A stretch of 64,000 bases of DNA from Glycomyces paridis (GCF_004912155.1 NZ_STGX01000006.1:62001-126000), one strand, 5' to 3'; positions 1 to 8,154 are shown, counted from the first letter of the stretch. Notes: generated by a model not told the origin, from the letters alone. Translations and numbers: made by a program.

Positions 1-102
1 CGCTGGGCGGTTGAGAACCTGCCACGCCTGTCGAAGGACCAGCTCGGGTATTACGATGTCAAGGGTCGCCTCCGTTTCAAAGAACTCATTTACGTCTCAT
101 GA
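1..102 (+). CDS. C-terminal end of an unidentified protein (partial, runs off left edge)
   Basis: The first 33 codons are open in frame 1 and end in TGA at 100-102. The tail is rich in charged and aromatic residues (it ends KELIYVS) and I do not recognise it. The stop overlaps the ATG of the TIR gene by 4 nt (ATGA), so the two are very probably translated from one mRNA. It may be the partner of the TIR protein in a defence operon, but that is only inference from the overlap. Confidence 0.6.
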   Translation, partial: RWAVENLPRLSKDQLGYYDVKGRLRFKELIYVS

Positions 103-674
103 CTGAACCGCGCGCACTTCGTATCTTTATCTCCTACACCGAATCCGATCTGGAGTGGGCGAAGTGGGTAGGTTCGAGGATACGAGACTCCGGTCATCAA
201 CCGATGATGCAGGATTGGGATTCGCCACCTGGGGCAAACTTCGTACTTTGGGTGAACGAGCAGTTGGAGCAAGCTGACATCATTATGCCGTTGTTCTCCA
301 ACAACTATTTCGAGTCCGAATGGTGCACGATCGAGTGGACCAACGCAATGAGCGCAGGCAAGTACATGATCCCGCTCAAGATCGGCCCTTGCGATCCTCC
401 AGCCGTCTTGAGTAGCACCACGTACCTGGACGTGACAGGGCGATCGGAGAGGAGTATCAATCGTCTGCTCACCACAGGGCTCGGCTCGCCAGCGACGAAA
501 AAGCGGCAACGGCTCGAGCAGGAGAGCCCGGAGCTGCGGTCGAAGCGGCTCGTCAAGTCCTGGAAACGCGCCGCCCTGGCCGCCACAGTACTCAGCGCGG
601 TCGGAACCGGCGCGGGCTTCGATCCAGGCGACAGCGGTGGCAGCGACGCATTGGCCACCGATCTATTCTCCTGA
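99..674 (+). CDS. TIR-domain protein with short C-terminal hydrophobic tail
   Basis: A 191-residue protein whose first ~125 residues form a bacterial TIR domain. It begins with the strand-A motif RIFISYTESDLEWA. The SEWCTIEW segment at about residues 73-80 supplies the Glu that is catalytic in NAD-cleaving TIRs. After the domain come a basic linker and a short Ala-rich hydrophobic stretch (about residues 152-168), then an acidic end. Many actinomycete TIR proteins are much longer (TIR-NB-ARC-TPR), so this could be a stand-alone effector or a truncated one. The ATG overlaps the upstream stop (ATGA). NAD hydrolysis and defence are known for the family and inferred here. Confidence 0.85.
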   Translation: MTEPRALRIFISYTESDLEWAKWVGSRIRDSGHQPMMQDWDSPPGANFVLWVNEQLEQADIIMPLFSNNYFESEWCTIEWTNAMSAGKYMIPLKIGPCDPPAVLSSTTYLDVTGRSERSINRLLTTGLGSPATKKRQRLEQESPELRSKRLVKSWKRAALAATVLSAVGTGAGFDPGDSGGSDALATDLFS

Positions 675-721
675 ACAACTGCCCGGATCGAAGTCTCCTT
701 GTCGCGCGCAGCCTGATCGCT

Positions 722-1030
722 ATGAGCTGGTGGTTGCTGGAGGATTCGGTAGTTGACTGCCGCAGGCGATGTCGTTCATCCCCCGGTATTCGGTTTGCGG
801 CCAGTCCGAGCTTGGGGGAGGCTGTCGCGGCGATTGATGTTGAGACTTTGGCCGGCTGCCTACTGATCACCTGCACGCCCGAAGCGGACAAGACCACAGT
901 GACGCAGCTGGTGGCCGAGCGGCTGCCGGGCGCGGACCGGCTGGACGCGGACGTGTTCGGCAGGATGCTCGTCAGCGGCTGGGCGAACATGCCCGACCAG
1001 GACGGCAAATCGATCACCTCGGCGACCTAA
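722..1030 (+). pseudogene. Decayed P-loop (AAA/zeta-like) kinase remnant
   Basis: The translation from about 838 to 1000 resembles the start of small actinomycete P-loop kinases that read TGxPGAGKTTV...AERLP...RMIVSG. Here the P-loop reads TCTPEADKTTV, so the glycines are lost, but AERLPGADRLDADVFGRMLVSG is still clear. The frame stops at 1028-1030, where the family would continue for over 100 residues. The upstream 39 codons look non-native. I read it as a truncated, inactive relic. Confidence 0.55.
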
Positions 1031-1112
1031 GACGTCACAGTGCTGTACGAGTCCAGGGGAACAAAGGATCACCGCTATTCTGTTGTCGAGTCGGAGAAAT
1101 CGAGGAAGAAGG

Positions 1113-2111
1113 TCAGCGTTGACGGACCAAGAACGACGGAAATATCAGGTTGTCGCGAAAACCAACGACTTGGGTTGCCGCACAGCGGGTGGCGTGCGCG
1201 CGATGAGCAGTGGGGATGATGACGAGAAGCGGGGCTCCAAGCCGATACGGCCTGGTCTGCCGCGAAAGCCCCCACCAGCTCCAGAGACTCCAAAGCCTCA
1301 AATCCCAGGTCCCAAGAAGAAAGAGCTGGACAGGCGGTCGCCAGCCTCCTAACTCCTTCTCGAAGTACTGGACGTACATCTCAACAATAGCTCCTCGCCC
1401 GAACGATGCATACTCGCTGGGAAGCTCAACCCACTCCGCTTCCTCACTCGCGCGCCGTAGGATTGGTTGCCGGAGAATGATGTCACGATCTGGGATGTCA
1501 TGGGAGTCGGGGTTGAAAGTGTCGACGTACCCCTGGACCTGCGTGCCGCTGTCGAGTACGAGGAGGACAAGGGTGAGCACTGAACGCCGGTCTTGGGACT
1601 TGAACCATGTCCAGAACTTCCACCACGAAATCGTGGTGCCGTTGTAATTCTTGAGGATCGCCTCCGGCGAGTGATGAAAGAGCCGCCACCAGACCGAGGT
1701 GATTGATGGGTGCACGTCCTCTCGATCCTCGATCCTGAACGCGGGCGGAGTAAGCCAATCAAGAATCCTGTTGAGGACGCGTCGGGCATGGGGAAGGCTC
1801 GCGAGATAGGCCAGGCAGCTTGCAAGGAAGAGCCCGATTAGGTAGAAACTCAACAGCCGGACAGGGTCTTCCTTCCAGTAGGAGGCGGTGTCAGTAAGTA
1901 GCTTCCGCTCGTTCAGCCGCGGAATCCAAAACCAAGAGAGCCCGATCAGGACTGTCAGCTCCGACATGACGCTCACGAAGACGACATTTGCGGCTTGCCG
2001 GAAGCCGTCCAACTTCCGCTCTGGCCCGTGCCGTTCCCGACCAACCATATAGAGGAAGCCAGGCACGAGTAGAGCTAGGTAGTAGACGACGCCAAGGAAA
2101 TTGGTGGGCAC
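1113..2111 (-). CDS. DUF6338-family membrane protein
   Basis: A 332-residue protein with three hydrophobic segments near the N-terminus (about residues 5-23, 38-58 and 86-108) and a soluble C-terminal half ending in a long hydrophilic tail. The start (VPTNFLGVVYYLALLVPGFLYMV) is characteristic of the actinomycete DUF6338 family, whose function is unknown. I chose the GTG at 2109-2111 because GGAGG sits six bases upstream and the family begins there, although the frame stays open to 2618. It is divergent from the PLD/DnaB gene. A role in defence is only suggested by location. Confidence 0.75.
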   Translation of the reverse strand: MPTNFLGVVYYLALLVPGFLYMVGRERHGPERKLDGFRQAANVVFVSVMSELTVLIGLSWFWIPRLNERKLLTDTASYWKEDPVRLLSFYLIGLFLASCLAYLASLPHARRVLNRILDWLTPPAFRIEDREDVHPSITSVWWRLFHHSPEAILKNYNGTTISWWKFWTWFKSQDRRSVLTLVLLVLDSGTQVQGYVDTFNPDSHDIPDRDIILRQPILRRASEEAEWVELPSEYASFGRGAIVEMYVQYFEKELGGWRPPVQLFLLGTWDLRLWSLWSWWGLSRQTRPYRLGAPLLVIIPTAHRAHATRCAATQVVGFRDNLIFPSFLVRQR

Positions 2112-2533
2112 CGCTTGCCTCCATGAAGGACCGGGGACGTTCAGACAACCATAAGTCCTGAGTCGTCCTCGAGGCGGATCGGCGCTCAGGGCCGCCTCGG
2201 AAGCGCAGTGTCGAGGGCGAGGAGGCGAGCGATCATCACGTCGGTCTGCTTTCCCGACTTGCCTCAGCTCGGCTTTACAGGTCGCAGCCGGTCCGGGTCG
2301 TCCCTCGGCGATCGCTTCGAGGGAGTCGGCGTGCCTGCGAACGATCAGGTTGTCGTCGTGGCGGAGGTCTCCCTGACAGAGCAAATAGTGAAGCGGCCCT
2401 TGAGCGTCTACGAAGGCTGGCCAAAGTGTCGTTTCCGACATAGAGTCGGATTCGCGGTCCCCTCCGAGATTCTCCCCGGAACGCCATGACTTGTCGCTGG
2501 CAGGGACACCGGTCAAAGGAAGGGCGAGCCTGC
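2112..2533. other. 422-bp divergent intergenic region
   Basis: This lies between the DUF6338 gene (left) and the PLD-DnaB gene (right), so it must hold both promoters. No clear -35/-10 pair is visible. On the minus strand the DUF6338 frame stays open, and an ATG at about 2441 would give some 110 extra codons of plausible composition (it begins MSETTLWPAF). No family is recognised and a good RBS is already present at 2111. Confidence 0.4.
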
Positions 2534-3970
2534 ATGCGCTACCGCGACAACGCCATCGACGGCACCGGAGACCTGCTGAGCTCGTGGCTGCAGGAACTCC
2601 TGCCGTCGGCCACAACACTTGGCATCCGCACCGGGTTCCTGACGATGGAGGGCGTCGACTTCATCGCACTCGACGTGGAACGAATTCTCAACAGCGGCGG
2701 CAAGGTCGTCATCGTGGTGGGCGGCCATGATGAGCAGTCGGATCCTGAAGCGCTCGAAGTACTGCGTCAGATCGTCGCGAAGCACCCCAACATGGGGATG
2801 CTCCGGATTGTTTGCGAGCCGCACGACTTCTCCAACGCCAAGACCTACTATCTTGAGACTGCGGCCAGCCACGCATATGCTCTGGTCGGATCGCCCAACC
2901 TCACCCGCGGCGGCCTGGAGACGAATGTCGAAGCGGCCCTTACCCTCGACAGCGGGACCGATGACCCCGAAGCCCTCGCCGGGGTATGGGACGGCATTCA
3001 GGCGGCAGCCACCGAAGAGTTCTCGATACCGGTCACGGCACGCGTCATCGAACGCCTTGGCGGAACATGGCGGCGAAGCAAATCTCGTTCGCAAGCAAGG
3101 GAATCGAAGCAGGCCGCGGCACCGTCGACACCACTTTCGGATGGGTTTGAACCCGCATTCGACCGGATCGTGGAAATCGGAGCCAGCCCCATTCTCGCCG
3201 CGCTCCCTACCGGGTTCGGTGACCTTGACCGACTCCTGAGCGGGTTCCATGCAGGTCAGGTGATCGTGGTGGGCGCCCGGCTCGGCTGCGGAAAGTCCAC
3301 GCTCGTGATGGATTTCGCACGTCACATGGCCCTCCACCACGGCATCCCCGTGGGCTTCTTCTCCCTCGAGCAGTCCCGAGATGAAGTCATGCTGCGTCTT
3401 CTCTCCGCCGAAACGCGGGTCCCGCTTCACGTCTTGCAGTCCGGCGACCTTTCCGATGACGACTGGACCCGCCTGGCGAAGCGCACAGGTGACATCAGCG
3501 CCGCACCGCTGCTGCTGAACCACACTCCGCGTCTCGACATCAAAGGACTTACCGATGCGATCGCTGAACTCGCCGATAAGTACGCTGCGCGGTTGATCGT
3601 GGTCGACTCGCTCTCCCTCCTGAATGGGAACCGCGATCGAGAGCGATACACCCAGGTCACCGAGATCATGCGCGAGCTCAAGCATGCTGCCCGTAGCTGT
3701 GGCGTCGCCATCGTGGTCACCGCACAGGTCAAGGCCCCTCAGGGCAGGTTTGATAAACGCCCGAGCATCGATGACCTCGCCGAATCTGAATCCATCGCGC
3801 AAGTCGCCGATGTCATTATCTTGCTGCACCGCGAGGACTACTACGACAAGGAGTCCCCGCGCGGGGGCGAGGCCGACCTCATCGTTGCCAAACACCGCAA
3901 CGGCGCAACAGACACGATCACCGTTGCGGCCCAACTGCACCTGAGCCGTTTCGTTGACATGGCCGCGTAG
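2534..3970 (+). CDS. Phospholipase-D-like / DnaB-type RecA ATPase fusion protein
   Basis: A 478-residue protein with two parts. Residues ~1-165 are a PLD/HKD-nuclease-like domain with AKTYYLE and ALVGSPNLTRGGLETNVEA. The HxK position reads N-A-K (residues 101-103), so the catalytic His is replaced by Asn. Residues ~205-478 are a replicative-helicase (DnaB C-terminal) RecA fold. It has TGFGDLDRLL, Walker A GARLGCGKST (247-256), GFFSLEQSRDEVMLRLLS, Walker B RLIVVDSLSLL and a terminal VAKHRNGATDTI arginine-finger region, all apparently intact. There is no DnaB N-terminal domain. The ATG at 2534 is preferred because PLD proteins start this way; an in-frame ATG lies at 2486. It converges with the DnaB-like gene at 4132-5025. 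The function is unknown; a nucleic-acid-directed defence ATPase is plausible. Confidence 0.8.
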   Translation: MRYRDNAIDGTGDLLSSWLQELLPSATTLGIRTGFLTMEGVDFIALDVERILNSGGKVVIVVGGHDEQSDPEALEVLRQIVAKHPNMGMLRIVCEPHDFSNAKTYYLETAASHAYALVGSPNLTRGGLETNVEAALTLDSGTDDPEALAGVWDGIQAAATEEFSIPVTARVIERLGGTWRRSKSRSQARESKQAAAPSTPLSDGFEPAFDRIVEIGASPILAALPTGFGDLDRLLSGFHAGQVIVVGARLGCGKSTLVMDFARHMALHHGIPVGFFSLEQSRDEVMLRLLSAETRVPLHVLQSGDLSDDDWTRLAKRTGDISAAPLLLNHTPRLDIKGLTDAIAELADKYAARLIVVDSLSLLNGNRDRERYTQVTEIMRELKHAARSCGVAIVVTAQVKAPQGRFDKRPSIDDLAESESIAQVADVIILLHREDYYDKESPRGGEADLIVAKHRNGATDTITVAAQLHLSRFVDMAA

Positions 3971-4131
3971 CTCGAAGGCCAGGTACCGAGTGAGCGCCGG
4001 TGGTCCGCTCGGTCCGGGGCGCCTCCGTCATCTACGCGAGCGGTTGCATGTGCGGCCAAGGGGGCCAACAGGATTCCCGGACGAGTCCCGACCCGGATCC
4101 TTTCGAGGTTCTGCTGGGCCCTCAGAGGCAA

Positions 4132-5025
4132 CTAGCGGCGCCGGGGTCCGGTGGTTTGGGTTGAGTCGTGCATGCGGTAGGTGGTGCGGTCGACAGTCAT
4201 GACGATCGGGAAATGGTCCGGCCCCCAACGGTTCTTGCGGACCTGGACCTTCCTTCGAGTGTCGGTCGGCATGTCGGGCGGGTCGACTTCGAGAACAACG
4301 TCGGAGTCTTTCAGGAAGGCGTCGTATGCCTCGAGTCCTCCAGGGTCGGGGCTGGGTCCTTGGTAGTCCTGGCCGACCTGAAGGTCGCGGTGCGTCAAGG
4401 CGATGACCGTGGTCCCCCCGCTGCTGGCGAGCTGCTTCAGGCCTCGGGAGACTTCGGCAAGCTGGTCAGCCCGCCGCTCCTGCACACTCGGCCGGTCCAC
4501 GTCACCGTAGTAGTACCGGTCCTCGTCCCCCTCATCCCACTCCTGCTCCTCAAAGTCGAGGAGCTGCACGGCGTCGAGCAGGACCAACTGCGGGCGCAGC
4601 TCAGACTCTCTGACGAGCAGGGGCACCTGGTCGTAATACAGTTGCTTCGGGGCATGCACGACCAAGGGCGCGGCCGTACGGCGCTGGCCGTAGATCTCGA
4701 GCGTGCGCCGTTGATCGGTGGAGAGGTCGCTAGGAGTCAGGTCCTGTGCGGGAATGCCGGTGCGGCAGGCGCGGAGCGTCGACTCGAATCTGGTGGCATC
4801 GCGTCCCCCTGGAAGCAGGACCATCGTCGGGACCTCGCGTTCGAAAACCGCGTGGCTGACGATGTTGATGGCCAGGGTCGAGGCGATGCCGCGGTCTTTG
4901 GAAGCGATCGTGATCAGGTTTTCGGCAGCGAAGTACCCGACGGCCCCGTCGATCCCATTCATGCCAGTCGTGAACTTCGCCGATGAGGTTGCAGTGCGGG
5001 GGAACTCCTCGGTATCACCGTCCAT
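4132..5025 (-). CDS. DnaB-like RecA-fold protein with degenerate Walker A
   Basis: A 297-residue protein that follows the DnaB C-terminal domain throughout. It has TGMNGIDGAVGYF at the start, LVLLDAVQLLDFEEQEW as Walker B, a long acidic loop, TTVIALTHRDLQ, and VQVRKNRWGPDHFPIV at the end. Where Walker A should be, residues 41-50 read ASKDRGIAST, so the conserved Gly-Lys is gone and ATP hydrolysis is unlikely. It is not a simple relic, because the frame is intact and the rest is well conserved. It may be a regulatory or structural partner of the active PLD-DnaB fusion that converges on it 161 bp away. The start is the ATG at 5023-5025. Confidence 0.7.
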   Translation of the reverse strand: MDGDTEEFPRTATSSAKFTTGMNGIDGAVGYFAAENLITIASKDRGIASTLAINIVSHAVFEREVPTMVLLPGGRDATRFESTLRACRTGIPAQDLTPSDLSTDQRRTLEIYGQRRTAAPLVVHAPKQLYYDQVPLLVRESELRPQLVLLDAVQLLDFEEQEWDEGDEDRYYYGDVDRPSVQERRADQLAEVSRGLKQLASSGGTTVIALTHRDLQVGQDYQGPSPDPGGLEAYDAFLKDSDVVLEVDPPDMPTDTRRKVQVRKNRWGPDHFPIVMTVDRTTYRMHDSTQTTGPRRR

Positions 5026-5371
5026 CGGCAAATACTACGCGGATCCAGAGACCCACGGGGGTACGGCGATCTCGCAGTTCTGGACGTTCAATCGAGTTGT
5101 GCCCCAATGATCTCCACCGGAACAGCCGATCCGATAGCTTCAGCTAGGCGCGCCCAACCATGCGGATCGAAGCCGACGCCCTCCCCCGCAACACATCAGC
5201 GCGGCAACTGAGCTCGTATTATTCTCGATACGACTTGGCCGCAGGAGAGCCGAAGGACGGTCGTGTATGTTGGTCGCGTCGGCACTCCTGCCGACCGCGT
5301 ACCGCTCTGGCTATGCGAAACCGCATGTCGCCGTATCAACAGTGGCATGACGCTCGGTTGGCCTCCGCCTA
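5026..5371. other. 346-bp intergenic stretch
   Basis: This separates the DnaB-like gene (leftward) from the small acidic ORF (rightward). A weak 70-codon plus-strand frame (5160-5372) ends TAATG, overlapping the next start by one base. Its last 16 codons (MSPYQQWHDARLASA, from 5325) could be a coupled leader peptide, but composition and RBS give no real support. Nothing else is recognised. Confidence 0.3.
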
Positions 5372-5593
5372 ATGAAGGCACCAGATGAAGACATCTGGCT
5401 GGACCAACAGATCTCCTGGAATCACAGAACGCCAGTCGGCATGGAACCACCACGGGCATACGAACCGTGGGGCGACATGACGACGCTCGCCTCCTCCACG
5501 CTCGACAGGATCGATGAGATCCTGTTGTCCTACGGACCGAGGAAGACAGCGGACATCCTGGTCTTCGACGAAGACGACGAAATGGAAATGTAA
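5372..5593 (+). CDS. Small acidic hypothetical protein
   Basis: A 73-residue ORF with a mixed N-terminus and a strongly acidic end (VFDEDDEMEM). No family is recognised. The strongest support is the perfect 15-bp hairpin at 5602-5634, eight bases beyond the stop, as expected for a real 3' end. There is no convincing Shine-Dalgarno; the ATG overlaps the stop of a short upstream frame (TAATG), so coupled translation is possible. The acidic tail is reminiscent of DNA-mimic or antitoxin-like proteins, but that is speculation. Confidence 0.45.
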   Translation: MKAPDEDIWLDQQISWNHRTPVGMEPPRAYEPWGDMTTLASSTLDRIDEILLSYGPRKTADILVFDEDDEMEM

Positions 5594-5601
5594 GGCTTGG
5601 T

Positions 5602-5634
5602 GGGGCCGGTCCGCTCGTTGAGCGGACCGGCCCC
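5602..5634 (+). terminator. Strong hairpin terminator
   Basis: Arms GGGGCCGGTCCGCTC (5602-5616) and GAGCGGACCGGCCCC (5620-5634) pair perfectly over 15 bp with a 3-nt loop, followed by TTCG. It has no U-tract, which is usual for actinomycetes. It directly follows the small acidic ORF. Confidence 0.85.
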
Positions 5635-5639
5635 TTCGA

Positions 5640-5752
5640 GTTGTCAACTTCAGCCTGAACGACCTACGTGACCTTGCGGCCTTCTTCGACGCAGAACACC
5701 GCACCGATAAGTCCGCATCGGCAATCTGCCTGGAAACACGTCACTCCCCCCG
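5640..5752 (+). pseudogene. Possible coding fragment truncated by the HTH cassette remnant
   Basis: Reading from 5643 the plus strand gives VNFSLNDLRDLAAFFDAEHR followed by about 15 more plausible residues. Then it enters sequence that belongs, on the other strand, to the HTH-cassette remnant, and a stop follows. No start codon is visible and no family is recognised. It looks like a gene piece cut off when the cassette arrived, but the evidence is thin. Confidence 0.25.
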
Positions 5753-5753
5753 C

Positions 5754-5930
5754 TCAGGCGGTGGCCATGAGCCGGTAGATGCTGCGGAGGCTGATCCCGT
5801 ACTCGGCAGCCAGCGCCTTCTTGCAGGCATCGGCACGTGCCGCGGCCAGTAGTCGCTGATACTCCTCCGGGGCCAGCCGGTCGCGGATGGCGCGGGGTTG
5901 GCCGTTGCAAGAGGCAGCGGCGAGCCTTGA
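5754..5930 (-). pseudogene. Remnant of the HTH-cassette gene (third copy, C-terminal half only)
   Basis: On the minus strand this encodes about 58 residues (NGQPRAIRDRL, then ALAAEYGISLRSIYRLMATA). They match the C-terminal halves of the two complete HTH proteins at 9952-10245 and 19184-19480. Nucleotide similarity stops sharply at about 5930, just before the NB-ARC coding region, so the N-terminal half was lost. The 60-bp spacer and partner gene seen in the other copies are also absent. It marks an old recombination point. Confidence 0.7.
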
Positions 5931-5997
5931 GAAGGCAGTCGAGGCCGCTCCACCGGCGACACGCTTCGACAGCCGCATTGATCGCCCCTCCGGACCC

Positions 5998-7221
5998 ATG
6001 TTCCAGGGCGGGCGTATCGACATCGAGCACCTCCATTTTGATGGAAGTGCAGTCGCAAGCCCGCGCCCACAACGCCCCGCTTCGGAGCCGCTCCTCATCG
6101 GGTCGGTGCCGCGATTGGCGGCCGACCGGCAGTACCGCGCTGCCGACAAGCGGCTCGCCACGGCCGTTGACGAAGGCGGCACGGCCATCGTGCGCCAAGT
6201 CATCTCCGGAATGGGCGGGGTCGGCAAGACCCAGATCGCCGCTGCCTACGCCCAGTCACTCTGGGATCGACGCGAAGTCGACCTCCTCGTATGGGTCAAC
6301 GCCGCCAGGCGCGATGCGATCATCACCGACTTCGCCCGAGCTAATTCCAAGGTCAACCACACTGAATCCGACGACCCGACCGAAGCTGCGAATACCTTCA
6401 TCACGTGGCTCGCCCATCCCGACTCCCCACGCTGGCTCCTCGTCCTCGACGATCTCACCGACCCCGCTGACCTCGAAGGACTCTGGCCACCTACGACTCC
6501 GCGGGGACGCACGATCATCACTACCCGCCGTCGAGACGCGGCTCTGGACACATATGGGGGCATTCGCATCAACGTAGACCTCTTCACTCCCGAAGAAGCC
6601 CTCAACTATCTGCAGAACCGCCTCGCCGGCGACCGAAGCCTTCTTGTCGAGGCTGAAGCACTCGCCAGAGACCTTGGGAACCTACCGCTTGCGCTCGCCC
6701 AAGCAGCCGCCTACATACTCGACCAACCCGGGATGACCCGTGCCCGCTACCGCGAACTGCTCACCGACCGCACCGTCGCACTCGCCGAACTGAGTCCCGA
6801 AGTATTTCCCGATGGGTATCAACGCGCTGTGGCTGCCACCTGGTCGCTGTCCATTGAACTCGCCGACAGAGCGCACCCAGGGCAGACCTCGGAATCCGGT
6901 ACGTCGGTCTATCCACGTGGTCTGGCCAGAGCGCTCCTCCAGATCGCCAGCTTGACGGATCCCGCGTCATCACCTGCAAACCTGTTCACAACACAACCAG
7001 TCCGTGATTTCGTATCGGTGTTCGGCCAGCGTCGGCAAGATCCCGAGACCACCAGGAGCAGTGTCTCCAAGCGAGAGGTCCTTGCCGCGATCGGACGGCT
7101 TCATCGGCTCCATCTTCTGGACTTCGATGGAAATGTGATCCGCATCCATGGCGCCGGAGCCGATCCCTCAGCAATCGATCGTTTCCTGACGACAAAAAGT
7201 CGCGAACCTGACGGAGTTTAG
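5998..7221 (+). CDS. NB-ARC (STAND) ATPase lacking its usual C-terminal sensor
   Basis: About 407 residues from the ATG at 5998. P-loop GMGGVGKT is at residues 71-78. Walker B RWLLVLDDLTDP, the GRTIITTRRR segment (RNBS-B) and NLPLALAQAAAYI (GLPL) follow, then a winged-helix region ending VIRIHGAGADPS. In actinomycete relatives this point leads into a long TPR or WD sensor, but here a stop follows within 20 residues. An ATG at 5887 is also in frame, but its extra 37 codons mostly lie opposite the HTH remnant, so I prefer 5998. It probably belongs to the Avs/NLR-like defence ATPases. Whether it works without a sensor is doubtful. Confidence 0.75.
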   Translation: MFQGGRIDIEHLHFDGSAVASPRPQRPASEPLLIGSVPRLAADRQYRAADKRLATAVDEGGTAIVRQVISGMGGVGKTQIAAAYAQSLWDRREVDLLVWVNAARRDAIITDFARANSKVNHTESDDPTEAANTFITWLAHPDSPRWLLVLDDLTDPADLEGLWPPTTPRGRTIITTRRRDAALDTYGGIRINVDLFTPEEALNYLQNRLAGDRSLLVEAEALARDLGNLPLALAQAAAYILDQPGMTRARYRELLTDRTVALAELSPEVFPDGYQRAVAATWSLSIELADRAHPGQTSESGTSVYPRGLARALLQIASLTDPASSPANLFTTQPVRDFVSVFGQRRQDPETTRSSVSKREVLAAIGRLHRLHLLDFDGNVIRIHGAGADPSAIDRFLTTKSREPDGV

Positions 7222-7232
7222 CGAGGAGAACG

Positions 7233-7265
7233 AGATTCGCCACTTATGCAAGATTCGCTGAATCT
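7233..7265. promoter_or_regulatory. Candidate operator upstream of the 7281 gene
   Basis: AGATTC-GCT-GAATCT (7251-7265) is a perfect 6-3-6 inverted repeat just upstream of the ATG at 7281. The octamer AGATTCGC also occurs 18 bp earlier (7233-7240). The placement suits a repressor site, possibly for the downstream gene product itself, which has an HTH-like segment. Confidence 0.45.
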
Positions 7266-7280
7266 GCTAATGTCGCTCTC

Positions 7281-7931
7281 ATGGTTAAAGATCCGCTGAT
7301 TCGCGATCTCGTCGCGATCCTGCTGCCGCTGCCGGGCAAGCTGCTGCCCGAGGCCGACCTCGAGTACTTCGAGGAGTGCGAGCGCACACTCGAAGCGACC
7401 TACAACGCCCGCGAAGAGCTCGCCGAGCAGATGGCGGAGACCGCCGAGACCGCTGACACCGACCCGCTCCTGACGGCCATCACCGAGGCCAGCCGCATCA
7501 TCGACGCCCAGGAGGAGCAGCGCCGCTTGCTGTTTGCCTACGCTCGCGAGCACGTGCGCGGTCGCCCATACTCGTTTGACGCGCTCGGCCGCGCAGCGGG
7601 CAAGCCCGCGTCCACCGTGCGCAGCTCCATCAAACAGGCCGACATCGACGCCGTCGCCGAACTGCTTGGTCGGGCCGCGCGCGAGAACGCCACGGTGAGC
7701 GCCGAAGAGGCGGCCTTCCAGAACATGCGCGGCCTGCTCGACCGCCTCGAGCACACGGGCCGCAAGGAACTGCTGGCCGATGGCGGCGCGCAGCTGCGGC
7801 CACTCCTGGCCGGACTCCACGAAGAGGCCGTCGAGCGGGTGATCGCCCGGCTCCGCGGCGACTACGCCGAGGTCCGCCCCCGCCCCGGCTCGAAACTCGC
7901 ACGCATCCTGGAAGACAAGGTGCAGGAATGA
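7281..7931 (+). CDS. Hypothetical protein with sigma-like helix-turn-helix segment
   Basis: A 216-residue, helix-rich, acidic protein that I cannot assign. Residues ~94-113 (RPYSFDALGRAAGKPASTVR) look like the HTH found in sigma-region-4-like and small regulatory proteins. The rest is predicted to be long amphipathic helices. It starts 59 bp after the NB-ARC stop, behind an inverted repeat. Its TGA overlaps ATG at 7928, and the next small frame begins at 7978. It could be a regulator of the neighbouring module. Confidence 0.65.
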   Translation: MVKDPLIRDLVAILLPLPGKLLPEADLEYFEECERTLEATYNAREELAEQMAETAETADTDPLLTAITEASRIIDAQEEQRRLLFAYAREHVRGRPYSFDALGRAAGKPASTVRSSIKQADIDAVAELLGRAARENATVSAEEAAFQNMRGLLDRLEHTGRKELLADGGAQLRPLLAGLHEEAVERVIARLRGDYAEVRPRPGSKLARILEDKVQE

Positions 7932-7977
7932 AGCTGCCGCCGCACATGATGGGCCCATCGATCAGCACGTCGCGAGG

Positions 7978-8154
7978 ATGAACGACCACCTCACCGAAGT
8001 ACTGAGCACCATCCCACCAGGGCTCGGCCGTGAAAAGCGGGTCATGCTGGTCTTCGCCGGCCTGCTGGAGGCCGACCCGGTCAAGGTCGCCGGTGTGGCC
8101 GCGGCCGCGCTGTCGCGCCTACATGAAACCGCCGAGCGCTTCGGCGACCGCTGA
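7978..8154 (+). CDS. Small hypothetical protein, 58 residues
   Basis: The frame reads MNDHLTEVLSTIPPGL and continues as an amphipathic helical peptide to the TGA at 8152-8154. The same frame stays open upstream with plausible codons (HDGPIDQHVAR) but has no start, so the true start may be non-canonical. A strong terminator follows at 8174. It is likely co-transcribed with the 7281 gene. Function unknown. Confidence 0.5.
   Translation: MNDHLTEVLSTIPPGLGREKRVMLVFAGLLEADPVKVAGVAAAALSRLHETAERFGDR

Noticed and set aside
2112-2618. Upstream extension of the DUF6338 frame (about 170 codons)
   Set aside because: GGAGG with six-base spacing precedes GTG 2111 and family homology begins there. The upstream part has no recognised domain, though a separate small gene cannot be excluded.
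5160-5372. 70-codon plus-strand frame ending TAATG
   Set aside because: No RBS, mixed composition and no family; at best a leader for the acidic ORF.
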